From Gammaproteobacteria bacterium (lineage in GTDB: Bacteria > Pseudomonadota > Gammaproteobacteria > Arenicellales > UBA868), in the NCBI GenBank assembly GCA_014239255.1, contig JAAZZE010000007.1, positions 1 through 60,827 of the forward strand: a stretch of DNA of 60,827 nt, written 5' to 3'. How positions within the stretch are numbered: the stretch's first letter is position 1; each line of letters opens with the position of its first letter. This document shows, one piece after another, positions 26,348-36,989 of the stretch. The notes beneath the pieces are model-generated. The model saw nothing but the letters and a program-made list of their open reading frames with translations. It had not been told where the DNA came from and did no database searches. The position numbers were made by a program, and so were the translations under genes.

Positions 26348-29300
26348 TTAGAGAGAAGGCGCTGAGCAGATCTGACCAGCTTCACTGACCGCCACTGATA
26401 ACATGGCAAAGTCCAGATTGTTGGATTTTTGCAGGTCGTTGATCATCTGGGCCAGTCGCTCAGTGTCAGCGCAGTGAGTAGCAACCCACTGGCGAACCCC
26501 GGCCTTGCCGCGGCCACCTTCGGTATCAAGAATAGTGGCAGTGATCGTCCGTTGGCTGAGATGCAGATCAGAACGCAGGGTTGAGCGGGCAAGGGCGTGC
26601 CAGTGATTAGTGATCGGCAGGTCACGAATGTGATCGGAAAGCCAGTGCAAGCCGAGGCGATCACCGGTATCGAAATAGACCGTCGCGACCTGGGCGATAT
26701 CATGCTCACGACTGTTGGCTACATCGGTGATGTCCAGGGCACTGGTGAGAGCAGCCAGAGCTGCAACGTGGTTGGCCAGTGCCGCCGGCACGTTTGCATT
26801 CAAATAGCGGCGCACCCGGCGTTTTTGCGTCAGGCGGTTTGAAGCGGCCAACGCCCGGGGAAAACTGCGGCGAAGTTTATCTACTCCACCGCGAAATTCG
26901 GCCACCGTTGCAGCAATATCAATTGGCCGCTGCCGGTGGCGTAATATCCAGGCGGTGGCTCGCTCCAGTAATTGGCGAGTCTCATGCATAAGTTCTTTTT
27001 GTGTTTTCGAGGCAACCCGATGATCCAGCGCCTCAATTTCGCGCCATAACTCACGTAGCCGGAAGATTTCGCGTACCGCCGCGTATGCTCGGGCTGTGTC
27101 TGCTGGAAGACCTCCTGTCAGTTCGTTCATTCTCAACGTGAAGCCCGATCCGACGCGATTGATCATGCTGTTCGTCACGTGAGTTGCAATGATTTCCCGG
27201 CGCAGGCGGTGGGGCGCCATGAAGCGGTCAAAGCGAGGGCTCAAGGCCTGGGGAAAATAGCGTTGCAGGTCTTCACCAAGGAAGGGATCTTCAGGTACGT
27301 CCGACTCAAGCAGGATCTGGTAGGTCGAGATCTTGCTGTGGGCTAAAAGTACTGCCAGTTCAGGCCGCGTAAGGCCTTGGCCTCGGGAAATACGTTCGGC
27401 GATCTCTTCATCTCCGGGCAGGTGTTCCAGTTCCCGGTCTAGTCCGTAACTGCGCTCGAGTTGGCGCATGGCACGGCTGTGGTGGTGAATCAGGCTCGGT
27501 GCCCGGTCTACTGCCAATGCCAGTGCCTGGGTTTGTGCATAGTTGTTGCGTAGCACCTGGAGCGCAACCTCTTCGGTCATTGCCTCCAGCAGGGTGTTGC
27601 GCTCATCCATATCAATCTCATGCGCTTCGACAGCCGCGCCCAGAAGAATCTTAATGTTCACTTCGTGGTCGGAGGTATCGACCCCGGCGGAGTTATCAAT
27701 TGCATCCGTGTGGCATAGACCTCCGCGATGACTGAATTCAATTCGGCCCAGTTGGGTGAGTCCGAGATTCCCGCCCTCGCCAATGACGCGGCAACGCAAC
27801 TGTGAGGCATCAACCCGCAATGCGTCATTGACCCGATCGCCAACCGATTGATGGCTTTCGGTTGACGCTTTGATATAGGTTCCGATGCCGCCGTTAAACA
27901 GCAGGTCCGCCGGGCTTTTTATCATCTCGTGTATCAATTCAGTTGGACTGAGTTGCTGCGCGCCAATGCCTAACGCCTTACGGGCAGACTCAGTTAACTC
28001 AATCGACTTGGCGGTACGTGGCCATATGCCGCCTCCGGCTGAGAGTTTCGTCAGGTCGTAATCAGCCCACGTGGAGCGAGGCATTCGAAACAGTCGTTCG
28101 CGCTCTTTGAACGAGGTTTTGGGATCTGGGTGTGGGTCAATGAAAATATGCTCGTGGTTGAAAGCGCCGATCAGGTGGATATGAGGGGACAGCAACATGC
28201 CGTTACCGAATACGTCCCCGGACATATCGCCAATACCCAGAACGGTAAAAGGTTGCGCCTGGGTATCAATATCCAGATCGCGGAACAAGCGCTTGACTGA
28301 CTCCCACGCACCACGGGCAGTGATACCCATGGCCTTGTGGTCGTAGCCAGTCTTGCCCCCCGAAGCAAAGGCATCACCCAGCCAGTAATCGTATTCAGCA
28401 GCCACGTCGTTGGCAAGATCGGAGAACGTTGCTGTTCCCTTATCGGCGGCAACGACCAGGTAGGGATCATCTTCGTCGTAGCGCACAACGCGGGGTGGTG
28501 AAATGACGAAATCGCCATGGCGATTATCTGTCACATCGAGCAGGCCGCGGATGAACGTCTGGTAGCAAGAGCGTACTTCAGCGCCGCGCTCACCGGGTTC
28601 CAGTTCGGACAGGCGTCGTGCAATAAATCCGCCTTTGGAGCCGACAGGGATAATGACAGCGTTCTTGGCGATCTGTGCTTTGACAAGCCCCAGGACTTCG
28701 GTGCGAAAATCTTCCGGGCGATCGGACCAACGCAGGCCACCCCGGGCCACTTTACCGCCACGCAGGTGGATCGCCTCGACCCGGGATGAGTAGACAAAGA
28801 TCTCAGCCATCGGCCGTGGTCGGGGCATGCGGGTAATGGCGCTACAGTCGATCTTGAACGAGAGTCGCCCCGGTTGTTCGCGGTGATGGTCTTGAAAATA
28901 GTTGGTTCGAAGCATCGACTCAATAAGATTAACGAAAGCTGAGAGAATACGGTCTTCGTCTAGATTGGTAACCCGTTCAAGCCCAGTCGCGATTTCATCT
29001 CTTATGTTCTGTACTGTTTCGGCGCGATCACCGGCCAGATCTGGGTCAAAGCGGGTGTGAAAGAGTCGGATGACCCGGATGGCCATATGTGGGTTGCCTA
29101 CAAGGGTCTCAATCACGTAATCCTGGCTGTACCGAAAGCGCAGTTGCCTCAGGTAGTGATAGGCTGCGCGTAACAATGTGGTCTCTTTCCAGTCGAGCCC
29201 AGCACGCAGCACCAGTCGGTTGAAGCCGTCGTTGTCTGCCTGACGACACCAGACCCGTTGGAACACAGTTTCAAAATGATCTTTGCCGTTGTCGACATCA

Positions 29301-31165
29301 ATGGCGCTGCGGTCACGGTCTTCCAAGTCAAACACATGCAGGAAAACCAGCGCACCTTCCTGGCTTGTTATCCGGTAGGGGCGTTCAGATAAAACACGCA
29401 GACCCATATTCTCGATGACCGGCAGAACATCGGAGAGGACAGCCGCGGCAGCTGGAGAATAAAGCTTGAGCTGTGCGCGATTGGTCTGACTGTCGCGCTC
29501 GCGATACAGTTCAATACCCAACTGCGAGCTTTGCTCGGTAGCGACAATCTGTTCCAGATCACAGGCCCCGTGTTGGGGAGTGAACTCTTCTTGGTAAGCG
29601 GTTGGAAAGCCATCGCCCCAGGTTTCGAAGCGAGCCAGGGCAACCTCCCCTCCATATTCGGTTTCGAGCGATGAGTACAAGTCTTCTCGCCATGACCGCG
29701 CGGCTTGCGCTATGCGTTGCTCGAGCGCCGTAGTGTCTGGCGAGAGCGCACCCTCGGGATCGACGCTAATCAGGTAATGTATTCGCGCCAGCACCGAGTC
29801 GGAAAAATGCACATCAAACTGAAGTGTGTGGCCAGCATAGGCTTGCAGAAGAATGTTTCCTATTTTCTGCCGCAGATCGCTGTTGAACCGGTCACGCGGA
29901 ACAAAAACCAGACAGGAATAAAAGCGGCCGAAACGGTCGCGGCGTTGAAACAGGCGGGTCCGTTGACGCTCCTGTAGCTCGAGCATTCCGATAGTGATCG
30001 AGTACAGTTCTTCATCACCGATCTGGAACAGGTCATCTCTCGGGTAACTTTCAACGAGATTCTGCAATACCTTAATGCCATGTCCGTTTTCGGGAAGTCC
30101 GCTGCGCTGTAGCACGTGTTTAAGTTTGAGCCGCAGAACAGGCACATCAGCGACGCGGTGAGTGTAGGCTGCTGCAGAAAAAAGGCCCAGCAGACAGGTC
30201 TCACCGGTTAACTGGCCCTGCGCATCAAAATGCCGTACCGCTATCAAGTCCATGTAAGCAGGACGGTGTACGAGCGAGCGTTTGCTGGATTTGGCAAGGA
30301 GTAACGGGTCGGATTCGTCCAGATAACCTGGTAGCTCTGAAGGCAGTGCAAGAAGGCGTTGGTTCAAGTCTGAGTCGGGTTGTGGGCGCAAGATGCCCAG
30401 TGCCGAGTCTGCCCGCGCGACCAATGACGGTTCTTCGCCTGCCGGGGCATCAAATTCAATGGCTCCAAGGAAAGTAAAGTGATCATCTGCAATCCAGTGG
30501 CAAAGGGCAGCCACTTCGCCAGTGGATTCCGAGTTCAGCGCGGTGCGATCGGGATTGATACCCTCGGCGGTCGCCAAAGCCAGATCACGCATAGTTTCCC
30601 AGTCGGTATCAGCGGCTCGGACCTCGGCAAGGACGCGGTTAATTTCCTGCGTGATTACCTCAAGGCGCTCTGGCGTAGTCTGGCGGCTGATCTGAAAAGA
30701 CAAAAACGATTCTTTACAGGCTTCTTTGCCCTGATTATTCAGACCCACCATGGTTCCATCGGGACCACGCTCGACGCTGATCACGGGATGAACTGTCAGA
30801 TAAATGGTATGACCCAGTCGGTTCAGGGCCATGCGGATGGAATCGACCAGAAAGGCCATATCATCAACCACAATCTCGACCACACTGTGCCGGGTCTGCC
30901 AGCCGTGAACTTCGGTCGTGGGGTTGTAGATACGCAGGCAGGCGTTCCCGTTTACTCGGTGCTGTGCAAACTTAAGGTGAGCCAGGGCTGCCCCGTAAAG
31001 GTCATTCAAGGGGGCCTGTTCCAGATCCTCGGTGGGTACTCGATGGTAATAGGCCTTGAAAAAGGACCTTGTGTGCTCGACCTGTGGCGCTGGAAGTCTT
31101 TCCCGCGCAAGATCGGATAGCTGTTGGATCAGCTTATCGAGTGTGAAGTGCGGTGTGACTGACAT
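26348..31165 (-). CDS. NAD-specific glutamate dehydrogenase, 180-kDa class (GDH2/GdhB type)
   Basis: A 1605-residue oxidative-deamination enzyme converting glutamate to 2-oxoglutarate and ammonia. Long N-terminal regulatory ACT-like regions (about 1-680) precede the catalytic core, which shows KVARGGLRWSDRPEDFRTEV and the catalytic-lysine loop PVGSKGGFI. Then come the nucleotide-binding part (GIGDMSGDVFGNGMLLS) and a C-terminal helical domain. ATG 31165 (GGAG upstream; MSVTPHFTLDKL) is preferred to a TTG 66 bases earlier. The length is normal for this class, which in Pseudomonas and relatives serves amino-acid catabolism. It is a plausible sink for glutamate made by the amino-acid pathways at 39-57 kb. 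Confidence 0.96.
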   Translation of the reverse strand: MSVTPHFTLDKLIQQLSDLARERLPAPQVEHTRSFFKAYYHRVPTEDLEQAPLNDLYGAALAHLKFAQHRVNGNACLRIYNPTTEVHGWQTRHSVVEIVVDDMAFLVDSIRMALNRLGHTIYLTVHPVISVERGPDGTMVGLNNQGKEACKESFLSFQISRQTTPERLEVITQEINRVLAEVRAADTDWETMRDLALATAEGINPDRTALNSESTGEVAALCHWIADDHFTFLGAIEFDAPAGEEPSLVARADSALGILRPQPDSDLNQRLLALPSELPGYLDESDPLLLAKSSKRSLVHRPAYMDLIAVRHFDAQGQLTGETCLLGLFSAAAYTHRVADVPVLRLKLKHVLQRSGLPENGHGIKVLQNLVESYPRDDLFQIGDEELYSITIGMLELQERQRTRLFQRRDRFGRFYSCLVFVPRDRFNSDLRQKIGNILLQAYAGHTLQFDVHFSDSVLARIHYLISVDPEGALSPDTTALEQRIAQAARSWREDLYSSLETEYGGEVALARFETWGDGFPTAYQEEFTPQHGACDLEQIVATEQSSQLGIELYRERDSQTNRAQLKLYSPAAAAVLSDVLPVIENMGLRVLSERPYRITSQEGALVFLHVFDLEDRDRSAIDVDNGKDHFETVFQRVWCRQADNDGFNRLVLRAGLDWKETTLLRAAYHYLRQLRFRYSQDYVIETLVGNPHMAIRVIRLFHTRFDPDLAGDRAETVQNIRDEIATGLERVTNLDEDRILSAFVNLIESMLRTNYFQDHHREQPGRLSFKIDCSAITRMPRPRPMAEIFVYSSRVEAIHLRGGKVARGGLRWSDRPEDFRTEVLGLVKAQIAKNAVIIPVGSKGGFIARRLSELEPGERGAEVRSCYQTFIRGLLDVTDNRHGDFVISPPRVVRYDEDDPYLVVAADKGTATFSDLANDVAAEYDYWLGDAFASGGKTGYDHKAMGITARGAWESVKRLFRDLDIDTQAQPFTVLGIGDMSGDVFGNGMLLSPHIHLIGAFNHEHIFIDPHPDPKTSFKERERLFRMPRSTWADYDLTKLSAGGGIWPRTAKSIELTESARKALGIGAQQLSPTELIHEMIKSPADLLFNGGIGTYIKASTESHQSVGDRVNDALRVDASQLRCRVIGEGGNLGLTQLGRIEFSHRGGLCHTDAIDNSAGVDTSDHEVNIKILLGAAVEAHEIDMDERNTLLEAMTEEVALQVLRNNYAQTQALALAVDRAPSLIHHHSRAMRQLERSYGLDRELEHLPGDEEIAERISRGQGLTRPELAVLLAHSKISTYQILLESDVPEDPFLGEDLQRYFPQALSPRFDRFMAPHRLRREIIATHVTNSMINRVGSGFTLRMNELTGGLPADTARAYAAVREIFRLRELWREIEALDHRVASKTQKELMHETRQLLERATAWILRHRQRPIDIAATVAEFRGGVDKLRRSFPRALAASNRLTQKRRVRRYLNANVPAALANHVAALAALTSALDITDVANSREHDIAQVATVYFDTGDRLGLHWLSDHIRDLPITNHWHALARSTLRSDLHLSQRTITATILDTEGGRGKAGVRQWVATHCADTERLAQMINDLQKSNNLDFAMLSVAVSEAGQICSAPSL

Positions 31166-31282
31166 CCAGTGAGGTCTCCACGACCCTTTATTACAGGGGG
31201 GCAAGCAGGTCGGAATATACGTGAATTCCAAGAAGGGTTAAATTGTTTTGACGAGATTGATGTGAACGGATACGGTTGCATG

Positions 31283-31330
31283 GAAAGGCCATAGCCGCGC
31301 TAAGGCACAGATAATATCTGTTGGCCTTTC
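31283..31330 (+). promoter_or_regulatory. Nested inverted repeats upstream of acetoacetyl-CoA synthetase
   Basis: A perfect 9-bp outer repeat (GAAAGGCCA 31283-31291 with TGGCCTTTC 31322-31330) encloses a short perfect dyad CAGAT-AAT-ATCTG (31308-31320). It lies 28 bp before the start codon, between the divergent glutamate dehydrogenase and acetoacetyl-CoA synthetase genes. It could be an operator or an mRNA leader hairpin; no T-tract follows, so it is not a terminator. Confidence 0.45.
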
Positions 31331-31357
31331 AGGCGCCAAATTTAATGGGAGTAAATT

Positions 31358-33310
<1,953 letters not shown>

Positions 33311-33329
33311 GGGGGGGGTTTATAAAGCT

Positions 33330-34190
33330 TTAGTTTTGAGACATCTCGATAACCCGGTAACCGCTCGGCGCCAGCAGACGCAACGACACATCCAGGTGAT
33401 CCACAGCGATAAGGGTAGCGACAAGGCCATGTGCCTCATCCTCAAGGCGGATCGGTATTGATCGTCCGCCGGCAAGACCAATCGGGGGAAGTGAGAAACC
33501 CAGCGTCGAGAGCAGCGTGCCCGCTGTGCGTTGCAGTTCATGGACATAAGTCGCCAGGGTCAGCAGTGTGGCGAAATCCCCATTATCGATTGCCAGGGTG
33601 TCATTTCCGGCAAGACAGGTACGCCCGGTACGTTTCTCACCCTGGCTGATGGCCCACCACTGGCATGCCCGCTTAGCCGCCTGGCCGGCTTGTCCCGTAG
33701 CCGTTATTGCGAGAGCTGTTACAGACATACCGGCTGGGTCCGCGATACCCAGGCTTTTTAGCATTGCGTCGAGTTGCGCGCGTTTTTCGTCAGTCAGGCT
33801 GTCACGATGCGCTTGCAGTTGCGCGGCAATACCCGAGACCTGATCGACTGAGCGTTGTATTGCATCGGGATCAACCCGGGTGAGTTCTTTTTGTGCGTGT
33901 CGGATCAAGAGTACCTGGCGGTCGCTGGCCGAGAATAGTATCTCCTGGCGCGGTGTGGCGGAATGGGTCAGTCGGATACGGCCATTGCTGATCAGTATCT
34001 GCGCTTTGCCGACTATACCGTTATCGATGGTGTCGATCAGAAATCGGGTAGCCGCCTCTGATGATTGAACCGTGAAGGCAAGCAGGGTGGCTGCAGCCAG
34101 GCGGCCAATGCGGCGCCTAGTTTGCAGCACATCCTTAGCGAGAACCCAACAAGTGCTGTTGTTAGACAGCACTTTGTACATCTTGTACAT
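33330..34190 (-). CDS. Exported protein of unknown function (286 aa)
   Basis: A secreted or periplasmic protein. A long, basic N-terminal region precedes a hydrophobic segment RRIGRLAAATLLAFTVQSSEA with likely cleavage before ATRFLIDT. The mature part reads as a beta-rich start (GIVGKAQILISNGRIRLTH), a predicted coiled region (VDPDAIQRSVDQVSGIAAQL), and a Cys pair (KRACQWW and GRTCLAG). It ends with GYRVIEM. I recognise no family with confidence; DUF4412-like proteins have a similar plan. GAGG eight bases before ATG 34190 decides this start over a TTG 42 bases upstream. It converges with acetoacetyl-CoA synthetase 19 bp away. Confidence 0.7.
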   Translation of the reverse strand: MYKMYKVLSNNSTCWVLAKDVLQTRRRIGRLAAATLLAFTVQSSEAATRFLIDTIDNGIVGKAQILISNGRIRLTHSATPRQEILFSASDRQVLLIRHAQKELTRVDPDAIQRSVDQVSGIAAQLQAHRDSLTDEKRAQLDAMLKSLGIADPAGMSVTALAITATGQAGQAAKRACQWWAISQGEKRTGRTCLAGNDTLAIDNGDFATLLTLATYVHELQRTAGTLLSTLGFSLPPIGLAGGRSIPIRLEDEAHGLVATLIAVDHLDVSLRLLAPSGYRVIEMSQN

Positions 34191-34388
34191 CAATCGTCCT
34201 CGTACTTGGTTTGTGTGGTGATTTGGTCGCAAGAGTCCGGGTTGCCGTAATTGATAAGACAGGGAAGGGTAGTCTAATCAGCCATATTATTCCGTTAGCA
34301 GCGTCACGATAACACAGGAAGCGAACAGCTATACTCGGATACCTGTTTTTGATCTGAACACCCTTTTTATTTATTGGCTCGACAGGCA

Positions 34389-35183
34389 ATGTTAATTTAT
34401 CCCGACATTGACCCGGTTGCGATCAGCGTAGGGCCGCTTGTTGTGCACTGGTACGGTGTTATGTACCTGATTGCCTTCATAACTGGCGGTATGCTGGGTC
34501 TTTACCGTGCCCGCAAGGCTGATGTCGACTGGACTTCTTCACAAGTCTGGGATCTGGTATTTTATGTGGCCATTGGCGCTGTGGTCGGTGGCCGTCTGGG
34601 GTACGTGTTGTTTTATAACCCTGGCTACTATTTTTCGCACCCGGTGGAGCTGTTGTCCGTTTGGTCCGGTGGGATGTCGTTTCATGGCGGCCTGATTGGT
34701 GTCAGTATCGCTGTACTTCTTTTTGCACGTCGCTTTTCTAAGAACTTCCTGTCGGTGGCTGATTTTTTGGCACCATTGTGTGCGCCTGGCCTTTGCGCGG
34801 GGCGAATCGGTAACTTTATCAACCAGGAATTGTGGGGACGGGTCAGCGATTCACCCTGGGCGATGGTTTTCCCGGCGGCAGGGCCGCTGCCAAGGCACCC
34901 CTCACAGCTGTATGAGGCTGGTCTTGAGGGCGTGGTGCTGTTTCTGCTGATTTGGGTGTATTCAGTTCGGCCGCGCAGCCTGGGTCGCGTCAGCGGGCTT
35001 TTTCTTGTGGCTTATGCTGTGATGCGTTTCACCGTGGAGTTTTTCCGTGAACCGGATGCGCATCTGGGTACCGTGGCTTTGGAGTGGGTGACGATGGGTC
35101 AGTTACTCAGTTTGCCGGTGGCTCTAGTGGGATTTTGGCTGTTGCTAAGAGTCCAGGCAAAGCCCGACAAATCCTCGCGTTGA
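34389..35183 (+). CDS. lgt: Prolipoprotein diacylglyceryl transferase
   Basis: The inner-membrane enzyme that attaches diacylglycerol to the lipobox cysteine of prolipoproteins, 264 residues. Seven membrane helices; the N-terminal DPVAISVGPLVVHWYGVMYL, the GGRLGYVLFYN loop, the HGG catalytic histidine region (SFHGGLIG) and the Lgt signature GRIGNFINQELWG are all intact. ATG 34389 gives the standard N-terminus. The thyA gene that often follows lgt is missing; a YfcE-like gene comes next after 152 bp. Confidence 0.97.
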   Translation: MLIYPDIDPVAISVGPLVVHWYGVMYLIAFITGGMLGLYRARKADVDWTSSQVWDLVFYVAIGAVVGGRLGYVLFYNPGYYFSHPVELLSVWSGGMSFHGGLIGVSIAVLLFARRFSKNFLSVADFLAPLCAPGLCAGRIGNFINQELWGRVSDSPWAMVFPAAGPLPRHPSQLYEAGLEGVVLFLLIWVYSVRPRSLGRVSGLFLVAYAVMRFTVEFFREPDAHLGTVALEWVTMGQLLSLPVALVGFWLLLRVQAKPDKSSR

Positions 35184-35335
35184 TTTAATAGGCGAGTTTT
35201 TCAGAAACTAGCCCTTTAGTGGGCCCCGACGACAGACCCATAAGACCAACTGATTTTGTGGTTGCAAAAGTTGATTAGTCTTTGCTTGTTTGATCTTCTA
35301 GACTGGCGACTGATTTTTCATTGGGAACCTGTTAC

Positions 35336-35869
35336 ATGAGAGTTGTCTTGTTATCCGATACCCACGGCTTCGTGGCACCTTTTATTAAGGAAATGGCCCG
35401 CGTCGCTGATTGTGTCGTGCACGCAGGAGATATTGGCGGGCTATCCGTTCTGGAATCGATCAGACCTGATAACGGTGAACTGATCGCGGTTAAAGGCAAT
35501 AATGATCCATCGCAAAAATGGCCTGATGATAATTCGACTGGACTCGTGGATCTGGCCGAATCCGCACAGGTCGATTTGCCTGGTGGCGTGTTGGCGGTAG
35601 AGCACGGTCACCGTATCTGGGATACCCGTCATTACCACCAGCGCCTGCGCGCTAAATATCCCGCGGCCCGGGCCATTGTTTATGGCCATACCCATATCCG
35701 CCGTTGTGACTGCACACAGACGCCCTGGGTGCTTAACCCGGGAGCCGCAGGTCAGGAGCGTACCAAAGGTGGTGCTTCATGTATGTTACTCGATGTCGAC
35801 GCAACAGGATGGCAGATTACCGAATACCGCAGTGGTGAGATCAGCCCTTCCCAATCTGTCGCTGCCTGA
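35336..35869 (+). CDS. YfcE/MJ0936-family metallophosphoesterase
   Basis: A 177-residue calcineurin-like phosphodiesterase. The dinuclear metal-site motifs appear in order: DTHG (start), HAGDIGG, KGNND, VEHGH and YGHTHIRR. These small enzymes hydrolyse phosphodiesters in the cytoplasm; physiological substrates are mostly unknown. ATG 35336 begins MRVVLLSDTHG and matches the family start. It stands between lgt and an amidinotransferase gene on the same strand, separated by more than 100 bp from both. Confidence 0.92.
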   Translation: MRVVLLSDTHGFVAPFIKEMARVADCVVHAGDIGGLSVLESIRPDNGELIAVKGNNDPSQKWPDDNSTGLVDLAESAQVDLPGGVLAVEHGHRIWDTRHYHQRLRAKYPAARAIVYGHTHIRRCDCTQTPWVLNPGAAGQERTKGGASCMLLDVDATGWQITEYRSGEISPSQSVAA

Positions 35870-35995
35870 GTAATCTTAGGGCTCTGGCGCTGATTGGGAG
35901 CGATAATTCGCAGTCGGGAGCTCAGCAGTGCAGGGCCTATAGAGCTGATGAATCTGGTTGGCGGGTTTCGCCAGCCTTTTTTGGGGGAAATGACG

Positions 35996-36985
35996 ATGGG
36001 TGAGAGTGAGGGATTTGGGGCGTATACCGATTTTGGAAACCTACGCAGTGCGATCGTGGGCAGTGTGGAGGGCCTTGCACTGCCACCTTTTAATCCGACG
36101 TTGCACCATTACAACGACGAGGTCCAAGCCGCACTAAAAGCCTGCGGCGACCAGCCGCTGGATATCCGCAGTGCGATGCCTGAACGCTGGGAAAAAACGG
36201 CCCAACAGTTGGATAATCTGGCGGCCCTTTATCAGGATAACGGCATCAAGGTTTACCGGCCAAGGCCTTATAGCGAAGAGGAGCGCGCTTACCTTGCTGA
36301 TTTGCAGCCCGGGGCGTCGTTGTTGTACCCGGCAGATCCCGTGTACACCGTGGGCAAGCATTACCTTGAGGTGAATATTCGCCGAGCCTATAGGCGCAAG
36401 GAAGTGTTTCCACTGCGCGAGATCGTGGCACCTTTACTCGCGGCCGATTCCGACACCCATCACGTGGTGATGCCTGCCGCACAGCCATTTTCACCTTCCA
36501 GCGATGGACCTGGACCTTATCTGGAAGGTGGCGACATCATCTGCTACCAGAATCATCTTTTTGTGGGTGAGTCAGATATCGCCAGCAATCGTGCCGGCAC
36601 AGATTGGCTGGCGGATTACATCGAGCCTTTCGGCTACCAGGTTCATCGGATGCCGATGCACGGCAGTATTTTGCACCTGCTCGGCATCATGGTCCTGGTT
36701 TCTGAGGGTGTATTGCTGCTATATCGGGACGAACTCAAGGAGCCGTTGCCGGCACCGCTTTCAGACTGGGATGTGATCGAGTTAACTGAAGCCGAAGCAC
36801 TCTTGTTTGCCACTGTAGGTGTAAGCCTGGACGACAAACGCTATGTGATTCCCAAGGGGGTGGGCCGGGTCTGCGACGAACTGGCCCGCCGTGGTGTTGA
36901 ACCCATCGAGATCGATTACGATCATGTCAGCCATTGGGGTGGCTGTGTTTCCTGCTCCACGCATGCCATCTGGCGGGATCCCTGA
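35996..36985 (+). CDS. Amidinotransferase-family protein (glycine/inosamine amidinotransferase-like)
   Basis: A 329-residue member of the guanidino-modifying superfamily, distinct from the one at 0.7-1.6 kb. It shows LEGGD at 176-180, His227 in the ILHLLG segment, and the C-terminal nucleophile Cys320 in HWGGCVSCSTH, where GGCVSC stands where GGSFRC-type loops lie in relatives. The extended N-terminus (YTDFGNLRSAIVGSVEGL) resembles glycine and inosamine-phosphate amidinotransferases rather than arginine deiminase. GGGGGA eight bases before ATG 35996 decides the start. An M20 amidohydrolase gene begins 4 bp after the stop, so the two act together. The amidino donor and acceptor are unknown. 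Confidence 0.82.
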   Translation: MGESEGFGAYTDFGNLRSAIVGSVEGLALPPFNPTLHHYNDEVQAALKACGDQPLDIRSAMPERWEKTAQQLDNLAALYQDNGIKVYRPRPYSEEERAYLADLQPGASLLYPADPVYTVGKHYLEVNIRRAYRRKEVFPLREIVAPLLAADSDTHHVVMPAAQPFSPSSDGPGPYLEGGDIICYQNHLFVGESDIASNRAGTDWLADYIEPFGYQVHRMPMHGSILHLLGIMVLVSEGVLLLYRDELKEPLPAPLSDWDVIELTEAEALLFATVGVSLDDKRYVIPKGVGRVCDELARRGVEPIEIDYDHVSHWGGCVSCSTHAIWRDP

Positions 36986-36989
36986 CTAA

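Noticed and set aside
30479-31120. 213-codon plus-strand frame opposite NAD-glutamate dehydrogenase
   Set aside because: Entirely antisense to well-conserved coding sequence; no domain, signal or ribosome site.
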